A stretch of DNA of 64,000 bases from Schlesneria sphaerica (GTDB lineage Bacteria; Planctomycetota; Planctomycetia; Planctomycetales; Planctomycetaceae). The number at the start of each line of letters is the position of its first letter. The stretch's first letter is position 1. This document shows positions 37,319 to 46,304 of this stretch, piece by piece. A model generated the notes under the pieces. It saw nothing but the letters and a program-made list of their open reading frames with translations, was not told where the DNA came from and did not search any database. Both the position numbers and the translations under genes were made by a program. The stretch lies in contig NZ_CP172346.1 in assembly GCF_044336245.1 (NCBI RefSeq), positions 4,526,001 to 4,590,000 on the forward strand, written 5' to 3'.

Positions 37319-38803
37319 ATGACGGCAACTCTTTCGGCTCCGCCGGCAGCGACCAAGTTTTCGGGAAAGACAAAGCTTTTCATCAATAATGAATGGTGCG
37401 ATGCCTCTGATGGTGGGACGTTCGACACGTATAATCCTGCGACAGGCGAGGTGATTGCCCAGGTTGCCCATGCGACGCCTCATGACGTCGATCTGGCGGT
37501 GAAGGCCGCTCGGAAAGCTCTCGACAAGGGTCCCTGGAGTCGCATCGATGCCTGCGACCGGGGCAAGCTGATGTTCAAGCTGGCCGATCTGATCGAGTCG
37601 AACGCAGAGGAACTGGCTCGTCTCGAGGCCTTGAATTGCGGCAAGACGATCACCGATTCTCGCGGCGATCTGAACGGCGTGATCAATACCATTCGTTACT
37701 ACGCCGGCTGGGCAGACAAGATCGAAGGCAAGACGGTTCCCGTTCGCGGCAACTTTCTCTCGTACACCCTGCGTCAGCCAGTCGGGGTTGTTGGCCAGAT
37801 CATTCCGTGGAACTTTCCTCTGCTGATGGCCGCCTGGAAGTGGGGACCGGCACTCGCCTGCGGCAACACGATTGTGATGAAGGCGGCCGAGCAGACGCCT
37901 CTTTCGATCCTGCGTGTGTGTGAACTGGCACTGGAAGCCGGGTTCCCGCCGGGCGTCATCAATCTGCTGAACGGGATGGGGGAAACCACCGGCGACGCGA
38001 TGGTGACGCACCCCGGCATCGACAAGATTGCCTTCACCGGTCACGTCGATACCGCCAAGCTGATCACCAGGCGAGCCGCCGAAACACTGAAGCGGACGAC
38101 GTTTGAACTGGGTGGGAAGAGCCCCAACGTCATTTTCGCCGACTGTGATATCGATCAGGCTGTGGCGGGTTCCTTCCACGCGATTTATTTCCACGGAGGA
38201 CAATGTTGTACTGCCGGCAGCCGCCTGTTTGTGGAAGAATCGATTCGCGAAGAGTTCGTCGCCAAGCTGGCTGAAAAGGCGAAGAAACGCCGAATCGGGA
38301 ACCAGTTGGACGAGCAGACCGAGCAAGGACCTCAAGTCTCGCAGGAGCAACTCGACAAGATCCTGGGCTATGTGGAACTGGGGCAGAAGCAGGGGGCCAA
38401 ACTCGTCACCGGTGGGAAACGTGGCAACGACGGAAAGGGCTTCTTTGTTGAGCCGACGATTTTCGACAATGTCAAAGACGAAATGGCGATTGCCACGGAC
38501 GAGATCTTCGGCCCGGTCGTCAGCGTCCTTTCCTTCAAGGATGCCGATGAAATGCTGGAGCGGGCAAACAATACTCAATACGGGCTGGCGGCCGCGATCT
38601 GGACGAAGAATATCGATAAGGCTCACTGGTACGCCAAGCATGTGAAGGCCGGAACCGTCTGGGTCAACTGCTACCATATTGTCGATACGACAACTCCGTT
38701 TGGTGGATTCAAGAACTCCGGCCAGGGGCGTGAGAACGGCGAAGCCGCGCTGGATCACTATACGGAAACCAAGACGGTCACCGTGGCACTCGCCAAGGCC
38801 TGA
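37319..38803 (+). CDS. Aldehyde dehydrogenase (NAD(P)-dependent)
   Basis: Oxidises an aldehyde to the acid. Catalytic cysteine Cys297 is in GGQCCTAGSR and general-base Glu263 in FELGGKSPN. VVGQIIPWNFPLLMAAWK and KAAEQTPLSI lie in the cofactor-binding region, and FGGFKNSGQGRENGEAALDHYTETKTV is the usual C-terminus. Length of 494 aa is normal. It is closest in layout to the class I/betaine aldehyde-like group, but substrate cannot be told. AAGGAAG precedes the ATG. A strong terminator hairpin lies 27 bases after the stop. Confidence 0.95.
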   Translation: MTATLSAPPAATKFSGKTKLFINNEWCDASDGGTFDTYNPATGEVIAQVAHATPHDVDLAVKAARKALDKGPWSRIDACDRGKLMFKLADLIESNAEELARLEALNCGKTITDSRGDLNGVINTIRYYAGWADKIEGKTVPVRGNFLSYTLRQPVGVVGQIIPWNFPLLMAAWKWGPALACGNTIVMKAAEQTPLSILRVCELALEAGFPPGVINLLNGMGETTGDAMVTHPGIDKIAFTGHVDTAKLITRRAAETLKRTTFELGGKSPNVIFADCDIDQAVAGSFHAIYFHGGQCCTAGSRLFVEESIREEFVAKLAEKAKKRRIGNQLDEQTEQGPQVSQEQLDKILGYVELGQKQGAKLVTGGKRGNDGKGFFVEPTIFDNVKDEMAIATDEIFGPVVSVLSFKDADEMLERANNTQYGLAAAIWTKNIDKAHWYAKHVKAGTVWVNCYHIVDTTTPFGGFKNSGQGRENGEAALDHYTETKTVTVALAKA

Positions 38804-38829
38804 TCGCACTCCTCGTGGATGGGAACTGA

Positions 38830-38868
38830 AAGCGACTCCGGTGACCCCCGTTGCCGGAGTCGCTTCGT
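38830..38868 (+). terminator. Strong intrinsic-type terminator after aldehyde dehydrogenase
   Basis: AAGCGACTCCGG (38830-38841) and CCGGAGTCGCTT (38854-38865) form a perfect 12-bp stem, followed by CGTTTC. Confidence 0.7.
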
Positions 38869-39157
38869 TTCATCACGCTTCGCAATCACGCGTGGTTTAA
38901 CTGTCAGTGCAGTCCAACGGCCGGTCCCTGTGCCGGCCGAAAAGTCGCTCCCGATCAGGGTGCGGGGAAACGCCGAGCGGCAGGGGCGTGGATGGTCGAT
39001 CAGGCCCTTTCGGAGAAATCCCTTACGGAATTACGACCGAGATCTGTAATCCTTCGGTAAACGGCAATACGGGGGTCTCTGTGAATGTTGACGGCTGACT
39101 ACATGTTGCTGTAGCGTAAGATTTTTCGACAATTCCTTCCGTGAGCAGTAGTGACCC
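38866..39157. other. Intergenic, no gene seen
   Basis: About 290 bases between the terminator and the M20 peptidase start. Nothing recognised apart from the likely promoter of the peptidase gene. Confidence 0.4.
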
Positions 39158-40333
39158 ATGTCGGCTCCCTTAACGATTCTCAAAGATCTGGTTTCCATCC
39201 CCAGCGTCAACCCGATGGGACGCGACGTGAGTGGTCCAGAGTATTTCGAGACGCGTGTGACAGAGTATCTGTTGCAGTATTTGAAGCGACTTGACGTTCC
39301 GTTCGAGCAGGTCGAGATCGCTCCCGGCCGGTCGAATGTGCTGGCCCGGCTGGATGCTCCCGGGGCCACGAAAACTGTTCTGCTGGACGCACATCAGGAC
39401 ACCGTCCCTGTCGATGGAATGACGATCCCCCCGTTCGAGCCAGTGGAACAAAACGGTCGGCTGTACGGTCGCGGTTCCTGCGATGTGAAGGGGGGAATGG
39501 CCGCCATGCTGGCTGCCTTCACCCGCCTGGCGAAGGAACGGCCTGCCGGAATGTCGAATGTGGTTCTCTCGCTGACGTGTGACGAAGAGGCCACAAGTAT
39601 CGGGATTAACCATCTGACCGATAGCTGGTCGGAACCGGTCCCCCCCTATCGGCTGTGCCCGACGCGGCCTGACGTGGCGATCGTCGCGGAACCAACGCAA
39701 CTGGATATCGTCGTCGCTCATCGCGGCGCGACACGCTGGAAATTGCACACCGCCGGCCGAGCCTGTCATAGTTCGCGACCCGAGGAAGGAATCAATGCGA
39801 TTTACCGGATGGCCAAGGTTGTGCTGGCCCTGGAGGAATTCGCCGCCAAACTTCCCACACAACGTCCGGCACACCCCCTGTGCGGTCCCGCGACACTGAG
39901 CGTGGGCCGAATCGACGGCGGAAGCAGCGTGAACATCGTCCCGGATCACTGTCATATCGAAGTCGACCGACGGTTGATTCCCGGTGAAGATCGTTTCGGG
40001 GTGATTGATGAACTGGCCGATTACCTCCGGTCCAAACTCGATTTTGAAGTGACGCATGAAGCTCCCTACTGCGCGAGTCCATCGCTGGGGGATGATCTGA
40101 ACGGAGCCCTGTCCGAACAGTTGATGCGTGTCATCACGAGTGTGGTGGGACCTCGTAAGGCGCTCGGTGTCCCGTATGGAACACATGCCTCGCGATTCGC
40201 GCGGGAAGGGATCGCCGCCGTCGTCTTCGGTCCCGGTGACATCGCGCAGGCGCACACCAAGGACGAATGGATCGAAATCGCCCAACTCGATCACGCCGCC
40301 GAGATCTACTACCGGTTCTGTGCGGGCGGCTGA
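39158..40333 (+). CDS. M20-family metallopeptidase (ArgE/DapE-like)
   Basis: Two-zinc amidohydrolase that removes an acyl group from an amino-acid-like substrate. Zinc ligands are visible as LLDAHQDTVP (His79), GSCDVKGG (Asp109) and TCDEEATS (catalytic Glu143 and ligand Glu144). The dimerisation domain is inserted between about 180 and 295 and starts AHRGATRWKLHTAGRACHSS. The C-terminal GDIAQAHTKDEWIE holds the last His ligand. 391 aa. No arginine or lysine biosynthetic gene is adjacent. Gap of about 350 bases from the aldehyde dehydrogenase gene. Confidence 0.93.
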   Translation: MSAPLTILKDLVSIPSVNPMGRDVSGPEYFETRVTEYLLQYLKRLDVPFEQVEIAPGRSNVLARLDAPGATKTVLLDAHQDTVPVDGMTIPPFEPVEQNGRLYGRGSCDVKGGMAAMLAAFTRLAKERPAGMSNVVLSLTCDEEATSIGINHLTDSWSEPVPPYRLCPTRPDVAIVAEPTQLDIVVAHRGATRWKLHTAGRACHSSRPEEGINAIYRMAKVVLALEEFAAKLPTQRPAHPLCGPATLSVGRIDGGSSVNIVPDHCHIEVDRRLIPGEDRFGVIDELADYLRSKLDFEVTHEAPYCASPSLGDDLNGALSEQLMRVITSVVGPRKALGVPYGTHASRFAREGIAAVVFGPGDIAQAHTKDEWIEIAQLDHAAEIYYRFCAGG

Positions 40334-40582
40334 TGCCCACACCACATGGGTGAAGCCAGAAACGATCAATGCTGTCTTGGAAATATCGAGCCGAGGCAGC
40401 TCGGTTCGGTCACCAGCTCCGTCGCGCTTCGTGCACGTCGTCTTCCTGCTCCGCTACGCACCGTTGAACGCTCAAACTTTGAAGGGGTGGCCCCCTGGTC
40501 TGCCGGTCTCGGGGAAAAAATTGACCTTGAGCAAGTTGAACGAGTTGAGCAACATCCCTGTTTGATAGACTCCAGTGATGTT

Positions 40583-40620
40583 TTGAAGTTGCTCAAATTG
40601 AACAAGTTGAGCAACTTCAA
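40583..40620. repeat. Perfect 14-bp inverted repeat
   Basis: TTGAAGTTGCTCAA (40583-40596) and TTGAGCAACTTCAA (40607-40620) with a ten-base spacer. A related TTGAGCAAG...GAGTTGAGCAAC string lies about 50 bases upstream. About 250 bases after the M20 gene, so not an obvious terminator. Confidence 0.6.
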
Positions 40621-41047
40621 TCACACTTCACATCCAGAATCGGGCTCGTGATCGGAATGAGCCCTGAGAACCGTCGATCAAGTGCCCGCCAGGATCCCCG
40701 CACTAAGTCGTGTGACGCCTGAGACCACAGCAACCAATTGAACGACGATCCGTTTCCTGTGGTCTCATCAGCCGATCGCGAATCCGGCCCAAATGATCCG
40801 TTCGAACGCACTCGGAGCCATTACTGGCCTCACAAGGGATTCATTTCTCGATCAGTCTCAGCCTTCTTCCGCGAATCTTAACTTCATTTTATTTTACTTG
40901 TGCGATAAGGTGTTGTCAAGATTTGTTGTCGCAGTGGCGGGGCGTTTCAGTGAGATCGAGGAGACACGGGGGCGGGGAGACGCAGCATATCCTGTTGCGC
41001 TCGATCGGGTATCTGAATTCACAATGCGGTTCCGTGTCCGATATCTT

Positions 41048-41366
41048 ATGCCTGAAAGGCATCCACAAACCAGCCCAGGGCAGAGCGCCGGGGCGAAGCC
41101 GCAAAGCGCCGCCCTGGGTCGGTGATATTATTTGTTGCCAGCCCTGTTAAGGGCGACACATTCTTTGGCTACGTGTCTGCGTAACCGGAGCGGGGTGTTT
41201 CATCCCGAACGTCTTGTTTCGTGGGTTTCGGTGGCGTGTCTTTTGAATAGCTTTTGTTGTGCCCTTAACAGGGCGGAGAAGACTTCACTCATCACCTACC
41301 CAAGGCGGCGCTTTGCGGCTTCGCCGCGTCGCACTGCCCTGGCTGATCTCTGATGGCCTTTCAGGC
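41048..41366. mobile_element. Nested palindromic element, full copy (MITE-like)
   Basis: An arm of about 107 bases (41048-41154) returns as its inverse complement (41261-41366), leaving a spacer of about 106 bases. Ends: GCCTGAAAGGCATC on the left and GATGGCCTTTCAGGC on the right. Inner ends: GCCCTGTTAAGGGC (41141-41154) and GCCCTTAACAGGGC (41261-41274). Middle of arms: GGCGGCGCTTTGCGGCTTCGCC-like sequence, where each arm also folds on itself (CCCAGGGC/GCCCTGGG). No transposase is encoded; mobilisation in trans is inferred. Confidence 0.65.
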
Positions 41367-41535
41367 CGGGGAGATGGGGTTACTCATGGACTTGTTCGGT
41401 TATCGATGGTCCTCGAATGGAGGCATTTCGGGATCGAAAGATCGAATCATCCGAGCGTGACCCAACTTGCTTTGAGCGCCTCACATCGATTCGAGTCAGA
41501 CGCCTGAACACAAAGTGGTTCCGTGTTTGATTCTT

Positions 41536-41819
41536 ATGCCTGAAAGGCATCGACAAGCCAGCCCAGGGCAGAGCGCCGGGGCGAGAGCCGCAAGCGCCGC
41601 CCTGGGTCGGTGATATTATTTGTTGCCAGCCCTGTTAAGGGCGACACGTTCTCTGGCTACTTTGGCTACGTGTCTGCGTAACCGGAGCAGGGTGTTTCAC
41701 CCCGAACGTCCTGTTTCGTGGGATTCGGTGGCGTGTCTTTTGAATAGCTTTTGTTATGCCCTTAACAGGGCGGAGAAGACTTCACTAATCGCTTACCCAG
41801 GGGGGCGCTTTGCGGCTTC
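41536..41819. mobile_element. Second, truncated copy of the palindromic element
   Basis: Begins with ATGCCTGAAAGGCAT and keeps both inner ends (41629-41642 and 41758-41771), but the right arm stops at GCGGCTTC (41819). Differences from copy 1 include a nine-base insertion in the spacer (TGGCTACTTTGGCTA). The upstream 20 bases also resemble those before copy 1. The last eight codons and stop of the gene at 41793 lie inside it. Confidence 0.65.
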
Positions 41820-42389
41820 CTCCTCTGCTTTGCCGGGTCTAACCTCGATTTTTGCATGAGTCTCCTGAAAAACCTTTTCAACGCGCCTCATGTAGATCCA
41901 GTCGTACCCGGCGAGGCGATTTCTTCGGTGGCTGACACCATTCGAGTTCGTATTGATCCTGCAAGTCTCGAGAATGAAGGCCATGTCGTCTGGGCTGACA
42001 AGAGTCGCATCGATTCCCTCAGGGTGAAGTGTAGCGGCGAGCAGGCATAGGTCGACTCGACGTCTTCGCCACACAACAAAATCATTGCCGCAGAGCCGAT
42101 CAGACCAGATCAGCCCCCACGCCGTTCCGTCCGGGCTTGTTTCCACTCCGTTGGAGAGGGCGGCCATGAAGAGAGAGGAATTCTCAGGCAATTCCTTGAT
42201 GTAAGGGAGTGTCACTTGCTGACCGTCTTCCAGCACCAGATGCGTCCTGGTGACGGAGTGGAGTTTCTGGGGATGGTCGAGGTATTCAATGCTCCAGAGT
42301 GGAATGGGAACTCCCGTGAGCATGGTATTGAACACCATGAAGAGGAGGGCACGGATGCCGAAGCTGCGGATCCATTTCCACGTTTTCAT
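41793..42389 (-). CDS. Small membrane-anchored protein of unknown function, C-terminus derived from repeat
   Basis: 198 aa from the ATG at 42389 (MKTWKWIRSFGIRALLF), which begins with a charged N-terminus and a hydrophobic segment at about 8-30. A longer frame upstream runs through the next gene and is not credible. The last eight residues (EAAKRPPG) and the stop are read from inside the truncated palindromic element, so the C-terminus was probably altered by its insertion. It is 17 bases after the TonB-like membrane gene and part of the same operon. Family not recognised. Confidence 0.65.
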   Translation of the reverse strand: MKTWKWIRSFGIRALLFMVFNTMLTGVPIPLWSIEYLDHPQKLHSVTRTHLVLEDGQQVTLPYIKELPENSSLFMAALSNGVETSPDGTAWGLIWSDRLCGNDFVVWRRRRVDLCLLAATLHPEGIDATLVSPDDMAFILETCRINTNSNGVSHRRNRLAGYDWIYMRRVEKVFQETHAKIEVRPGKAEEEAAKRPPG

Positions 42390-42406
42390 GACTGCCTCTT
42401 CATTGC

Positions 42407-43297
42407 TCAGAAAAGAATCTGACGAAAGACGTTGAACCTGTAGCCGGGGCCATCCGGTTCGACGATGTAGTACGTTCTGCGGATCTGCCTGACGGTGCGG
42501 TTGCGAAATTCGAGTTCCAGTCGCGCAAGCGTGTTCTCTGTTTCCTTCGGATAGAAATGGAAAATCAGGGTATCTCCCCGGACGTTCACGTTGGCGCGGG
42601 CGAAGAGCTGAATGTCCAATGCGCGACGTTCGCCCCCTTGCCACGTCATATAAAGCCGCGCTTCGTCGGAACCACTGTTGATGTACCGGACGTCAGGGAT
42701 CGGTTTCTGAAGATGCGAGATGTAAGCCAGACGACCATCGGGCAGCAGCGCGCCGAGTTCGATCCCGAAGAAGTCGAGCTGCTTAGCGTATTCATCGAGG
42801 GATGCACGCTCACCAAACTTGACGAACCAGCGTTGCTCTCGCGGCAGGCCTCCTGTACCGGGACCCATTCCCAGTGCTTTGCGGCCAGTCCCTTTGGCGC
42901 TTCCCACCTTGCCGGTATTTTGAATCCCCGTATCGAACTGCTGCTGGACCTGTTGAGTCGCGGTTTCCGACATTTCGACGACCGCTTCGATCGCTTCCGC
43001 AATTTCCACCTGTTCAGCGACAGCGTCTGCGGGGACCGCGTCGCGGACTTCCGGATCGGGAGAATCGACGCGAAGTGTCTCATCAGGAGACCCGTCTTCG
43101 AATCCCCCCGGCAGTTCGACCAGTTCGACAGGAACTGCTTCCGGGGGCTTGGGTAAGCGAGTTGTCAGCCATACGGTGACGACAGCCCCGCACGTCATCA
43201 GCAAGCCGATGAATAAGGCAATGGCCCACGAGCTGACCCAGTCGTACAGGGTCACACGCATCACGGGTGGGGGCGTCATTGACGATCTGGCTGGCAT
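42407..43297 (-). CDS. Single-span membrane protein with periplasmic domain, unknown
   Basis: 296 aa. One transmembrane helix (about 20-50) is followed by a Pro/Glu/Ala-rich stretch (about 50-120), a Gly-rich link, and a folded C-terminal domain of about 165 residues. The layout (short inside, one helix, Pro-rich linker, periplasmic domain) resembles TonB/ExbD-type energy couplers, but I see no clear motif. Lies between the cyclase-fold protein upstream and the small membrane protein downstream on the same strand, so they are likely co-transcribed. Confidence 0.7.
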   Translation of the reverse strand: MPARSSMTPPPVMRVTLYDWVSSWAIALFIGLLMTCGAVVTVWLTTRLPKPPEAVPVELVELPGGFEDGSPDETLRVDSPDPEVRDAVPADAVAEQVEIAEAIEAVVEMSETATQQVQQQFDTGIQNTGKVGSAKGTGRKALGMGPGTGGLPREQRWFVKFGERASLDEYAKQLDFFGIELGALLPDGRLAYISHLQKPIPDVRYINSGSDEARLYMTWQGGERRALDIQLFARANVNVRGDTLIFHFYPKETENTLARLELEFRNRTVRQIRRTYYIVEPDGPGYRFNVFRQILF

Positions 43298-43440
43298 TGT
43301 CTCACCGATTCAATTGCTTCGACTTGATGTGGCTCACACGGCCGCAGTCCTGACGATGGTGAGTCTGATCGCAGAGCACTTCGGAGGGAAGGGAAATTCC
43401 CGTGCAGGACCCTGCGAGCGTGGCACCACGCATGAGCGTG

Positions 43441-45174
43441 TCATCGATTGTTCTTCTTCAAATATTTGCGGTCGTCCCGTTCGTCGTACGGTCGATTTTT
43501 TTCATACCACTCCGTCCATCGCCGTGATGTTTCCGCCTTCCAGGCGTCAAGCGCGGCCTTACGTTCCTGTTCTGAGGAATCCTCTTTCAGCCCCATCTGA
43601 TCGTCGTCTAAGGGATCGACCGCTGTGCCACACCCATCGAATCTGCGGGTGAGAACGCACAGCGCGAGACTGGCTTCGCGGACCACGGTCGGTTCCGGGT
43701 CTGTCAGGGCCGCGATGAGTTGTTTGGCGGCCGAGAAGTTTCCCGATCGTCCGAGTGCCCACAGGACCGTTCTTCGGACTTCGACACGAGGGTCAGAGGT
43801 CAGCTTCAGCAGTCGCTCGGTCTGGCCGATTAACTCTTCCGGGTTGGAAAGCTGCACTGTCTCAACAATCGCCGCTTGCACATCTTCCACTTTGGCGTCC
43901 GACGATTTTTCCAGTTCGATCAGTAGCTGGTCGACGGGTCCGGCGATCTTTCGGGCGGAAACGACACCGGCATTCATGGTGACTGCGTCGAGTTGATCGG
44001 GCAGGCCCCGTCCCCCCGCCTGCAACCCGCCACCAACTGTCACGGTTTTCTTGCGCGGAGCCACGATGGTCGTGGTCGCCTTGGAAAGAAACATCAACCC
44101 CATCGCCGTTGCCGCCTGGGCTCCACAGTGGTCGGTCCAGCTACCGTCGGCGGCCTGACGCTTGAGTAGTTCGTCGGCACCCTCGTCGTACCAGTCGTGG
44201 CTGCCGAACTTGGCAACGTCCATCAGTGCGGCGACGCGTTCGATGGAATAGAGGTGGTAAGCAAACCATCGTTCGTGATTGCTGTTCTTTTCTCCAAAGT
44301 GAGCCCCCATCCAGCGAATGCTTTCTTTCAGGCTGTTATCGATGGAGGCGGGCTTCATGGTGGGAGCACGCTTGACCACTCCTTTGGGCGTTGGTGGGGA
44401 GCCATCGACGAATCGCTCGAGCACGCCGAACCGTTTCGTCGCGTCCGGGGGACGGACTTCCGGGTCGAGTTCGAAATCGTCAAAGAGCATTCGGCGGATG
44501 ATCAGCAGGCTGCTCGTTCCGGCCGTGGTCATGGTATCGGTCGTCCGATGATGCTCGGGGTCGTGGTAAAGCTTGCGATCGAACGGGTGATAGACGAATC
44601 CTCCGTCAGCCTGCTGTCGGTCAATGTGCCAGCGAGCGGCCTTTTCCCAGACCTCCGTGGGAACGTCGATTCCCATGCGCGACGCGGCCCACAGAGCCAT
44701 GATCGCATATTGAGTGATGCTGGTGTCACCGCAATCCGCTTCGATCTGACGGTCATAGAACCAGGCCCCGTTGGGCTGCTGCGACTGCAGCAGATAGTCC
44801 ACAATCATTTGAATCTGGATCCGGTAGCCCTCAGGGTCAATGGCCTCCAGCAGCATCAGGTCAACGCTGGCTTCATAGTTATGGTTAGACGTAGGGCGGT
44901 AGCGGCTGTCGACGGGGGCCTTCCGTAGAATCTCGTCGATGATCGGCTGGAGCTTGGGGGATTTCTTATCGCCGCCGGATTTAATGTACGCCACCGCGGC
45001 GATCGAACCACTTCCGCCAGAGAAGCGGCCCTGCAGCAGATAGGCCTGCGCTTTGGAGATCGCTTGCTGGATTTTCTGTTTGTCGGCGGCCGCAGACGTC
45101 CCCAGCGACCATAACAGGATGACCACCGCACAGAGGCTGATTCGATAAAACTTCTGGCCCGATTTCAGCGACAT
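43441..45174 (-). CDS. Exported prenyltransferase/squalene-cyclase-fold protein with HEAT repeats
   Basis: 577 aa with signal peptide at about 1-27 (FYRISLCAVVILLWSLGTSAAA). The first 320 residues carry alpha-alpha toroid repeats of squalene cyclase type (QQPNGAWFYDRQIEADCGDTSITQYA; WHIDRQQADGGFVYHP; RQAADGSWTDHCGAQAATAMGL). The C-terminal 200 residues hold HEAT-like repeats (RTVLWALGRSGNFSAAKQLIAAL). No DxDD cyclase motif was seen, so it is probably not a triterpene cyclase. The fold in secreted form is common in planctomycetes with unknown role. Upstream in the operon of the two membrane proteins. Confidence 0.85.
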   Translation of the reverse strand: MSLKSGQKFYRISLCAVVILLWSLGTSAAADKQKIQQAISKAQAYLLQGRFSGGSGSIAAVAYIKSGGDKKSPKLQPIIDEILRKAPVDSRYRPTSNHNYEASVDLMLLEAIDPEGYRIQIQMIVDYLLQSQQPNGAWFYDRQIEADCGDTSITQYAIMALWAASRMGIDVPTEVWEKAARWHIDRQQADGGFVYHPFDRKLYHDPEHHRTTDTMTTAGTSSLLIIRRMLFDDFELDPEVRPPDATKRFGVLERFVDGSPPTPKGVVKRAPTMKPASIDNSLKESIRWMGAHFGEKNSNHERWFAYHLYSIERVAALMDVAKFGSHDWYDEGADELLKRQAADGSWTDHCGAQAATAMGLMFLSKATTTIVAPRKKTVTVGGGLQAGGRGLPDQLDAVTMNAGVVSARKIAGPVDQLLIELEKSSDAKVEDVQAAIVETVQLSNPEELIGQTERLLKLTSDPRVEVRRTVLWALGRSGNFSAAKQLIAALTDPEPTVVREASLALCVLTRRFDGCGTAVDPLDDDQMGLKEDSSEQERKAALDAWKAETSRRWTEWYEKNRPYDERDDRKYLKKNNR

Positions 45175-45542
45175 GTGGCACAGTTTCCGTGGAAGACGAC
45201 GAGGCGACCTGATTCACAAAGTATACCGCTTCGTCGGGGGGAGGGAATCAGTGGCCGGGAAAGGGGACGGAATACCCCGGGTGGCAGACCATTTCGCTGG
45301 GCGGCGATTGAGGGCGATCGAGTGGGGTGTGATTCCACGATCCCTTCAAGCCGGGCCTGCCGGTGTGGCCAACAATGTTTTCATGATACATGTGAGAAAT
45401 CGCATTCTGGGATTCATTACGGCGGCAGATCGAGCAGGTCGTTGACCCGCGCAGGCTGAACCGGTAGCGTTTCAGAAGCGGCCTGCGGACGAGTTTCTGT
45501 GGAGTTCGCTTCAATCTCCGAATTCTGACGAATTGAAACGCT
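45175..45542. other. Divergent intergenic region
   Basis: 368 bases between the cyclase-fold gene (leftward) and the thermonuclease gene (rightward). It should hold both promoters. No gene, terminator or repeat recognised. Confidence 0.4.
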
Positions 45543-46151
45543 ATGCACCGCTTGATCATCCTGAGTTTCGTGAGTCTCTCGTGTGGACTGGTTGCCGCTG
45601 AGACGACATCGCCGGAAGAAATCAAAGGAAGTGTCACCCGGGTGATCGATGGAGACACGTTTTTCATTCGGGATGGTAAGACGCTGACCAGTGTGCGACT
45701 GGCAGGAATCGACGCTCCGGAACGTGGCCAACCTTTCGCGACGCAAGCGCACAATGCGTTGAAGGAAATTCTGGCTCGCAAAGATCTCGTCATCAGGAAG
45801 GTGGGAAGCGATCCCCGCGACAAGAAAATCCTGGTGACGGTAGAAACCGACGGAACGAGCGTCAATGCGGAAATGGTGCAGGAAGGCTGGGCCTGGTGTG
45901 TGGAGGAGGGGACTCCTGACACGAAACTGAAAGAGCTGCAAAAGGACGCTCAAGACGCCCATCGAGGCTTATGGGCTGATGAATCCCCCGTTGAACCATG
46001 GACCTACCGGGCCCAGAAAAAAGAGGAACTCGCTGCTGCCGTGCCCGCTCAGAATAAGGCCCCGAAAGCAAAATCCAAACCAAAAAAGAAGCCCGTCGAG
46101 CCACAGCCTGAGAATGAATCTGAGGGGTTTGAAAGCGATATCAGCGAATAA
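45543..46151 (+). CDS. Exported thermonuclease-family (SNase-like) protein
   Basis: Signal peptide at about 1-20 (MHRLIILSFVSLSCGLVAAE). The OB-fold nuclease core has GSVTRVIDGDTFFIRDG, GIDAPERGQPFATQA, the Arg/Glu catalytic segment and a late WAWCVEEGTPD. Staphylococcal nuclease homologues cleave DNA and RNA with Ca2+. A basic tail follows (AKSKPKKKP) with an acidic end. Length 202 aa. It stands alone between the cyclase-fold gene and the DUF1559 pair. Confidence 0.9.
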   Translation: MHRLIILSFVSLSCGLVAAETTSPEEIKGSVTRVIDGDTFFIRDGKTLTSVRLAGIDAPERGQPFATQAHNALKEILARKDLVIRKVGSDPRDKKILVTVETDGTSVNAEMVQEGWAWCVEEGTPDTKLKELQKDAQDAHRGLWADESPVEPWTYRAQKKEELAAAVPAQNKAPKAKSKPKKKPVEPQPENESEGFESDISE

Positions 46152-46304
46152 ACTCGCCGAGAAGTGGCGTTGACCTCACCCGGTGCCAGGGCTGCTGATC
46201 CTTCGCGTGAGCCCTGAAGCAGACGGGGCGCACGGGGCCTGTCAGCGGGACACACTCATCTGACGATAGCGCGGATGGACCGAACTCTGCCCGAAAGGGC
46301 TCGG

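Larger units (their letters stand above)
40334..41792. other. Gene-free repeat zone
   Basis: Nearly 1.5 kb with no supportable gene. It contains a perfect palindromic segment at 40583-40620 and two copies of a nested palindromic element (41048-41366 and 41536-41819). The small open frames here read as parts of the element. Confidence 0.6.

Noticed and set aside
37253..38809. Open frame of 518 codons antisense to the whole aldehyde dehydrogenase gene
   Set aside because: The opposite strand encodes a clear aldehyde dehydrogenase with all catalytic residues; the antisense frame has no recognisable domain and arises from GC-biased third positions.
41048..41380. Short open frames within the palindromic elements
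   Set aside because: They read through inverted repeats, differ between copies and show no conserved protein content.
40334..41792. CRISPR-like array
   Set aside because: Only two long copies with internal symmetry; no short regularly spaced repeats and no cas genes.
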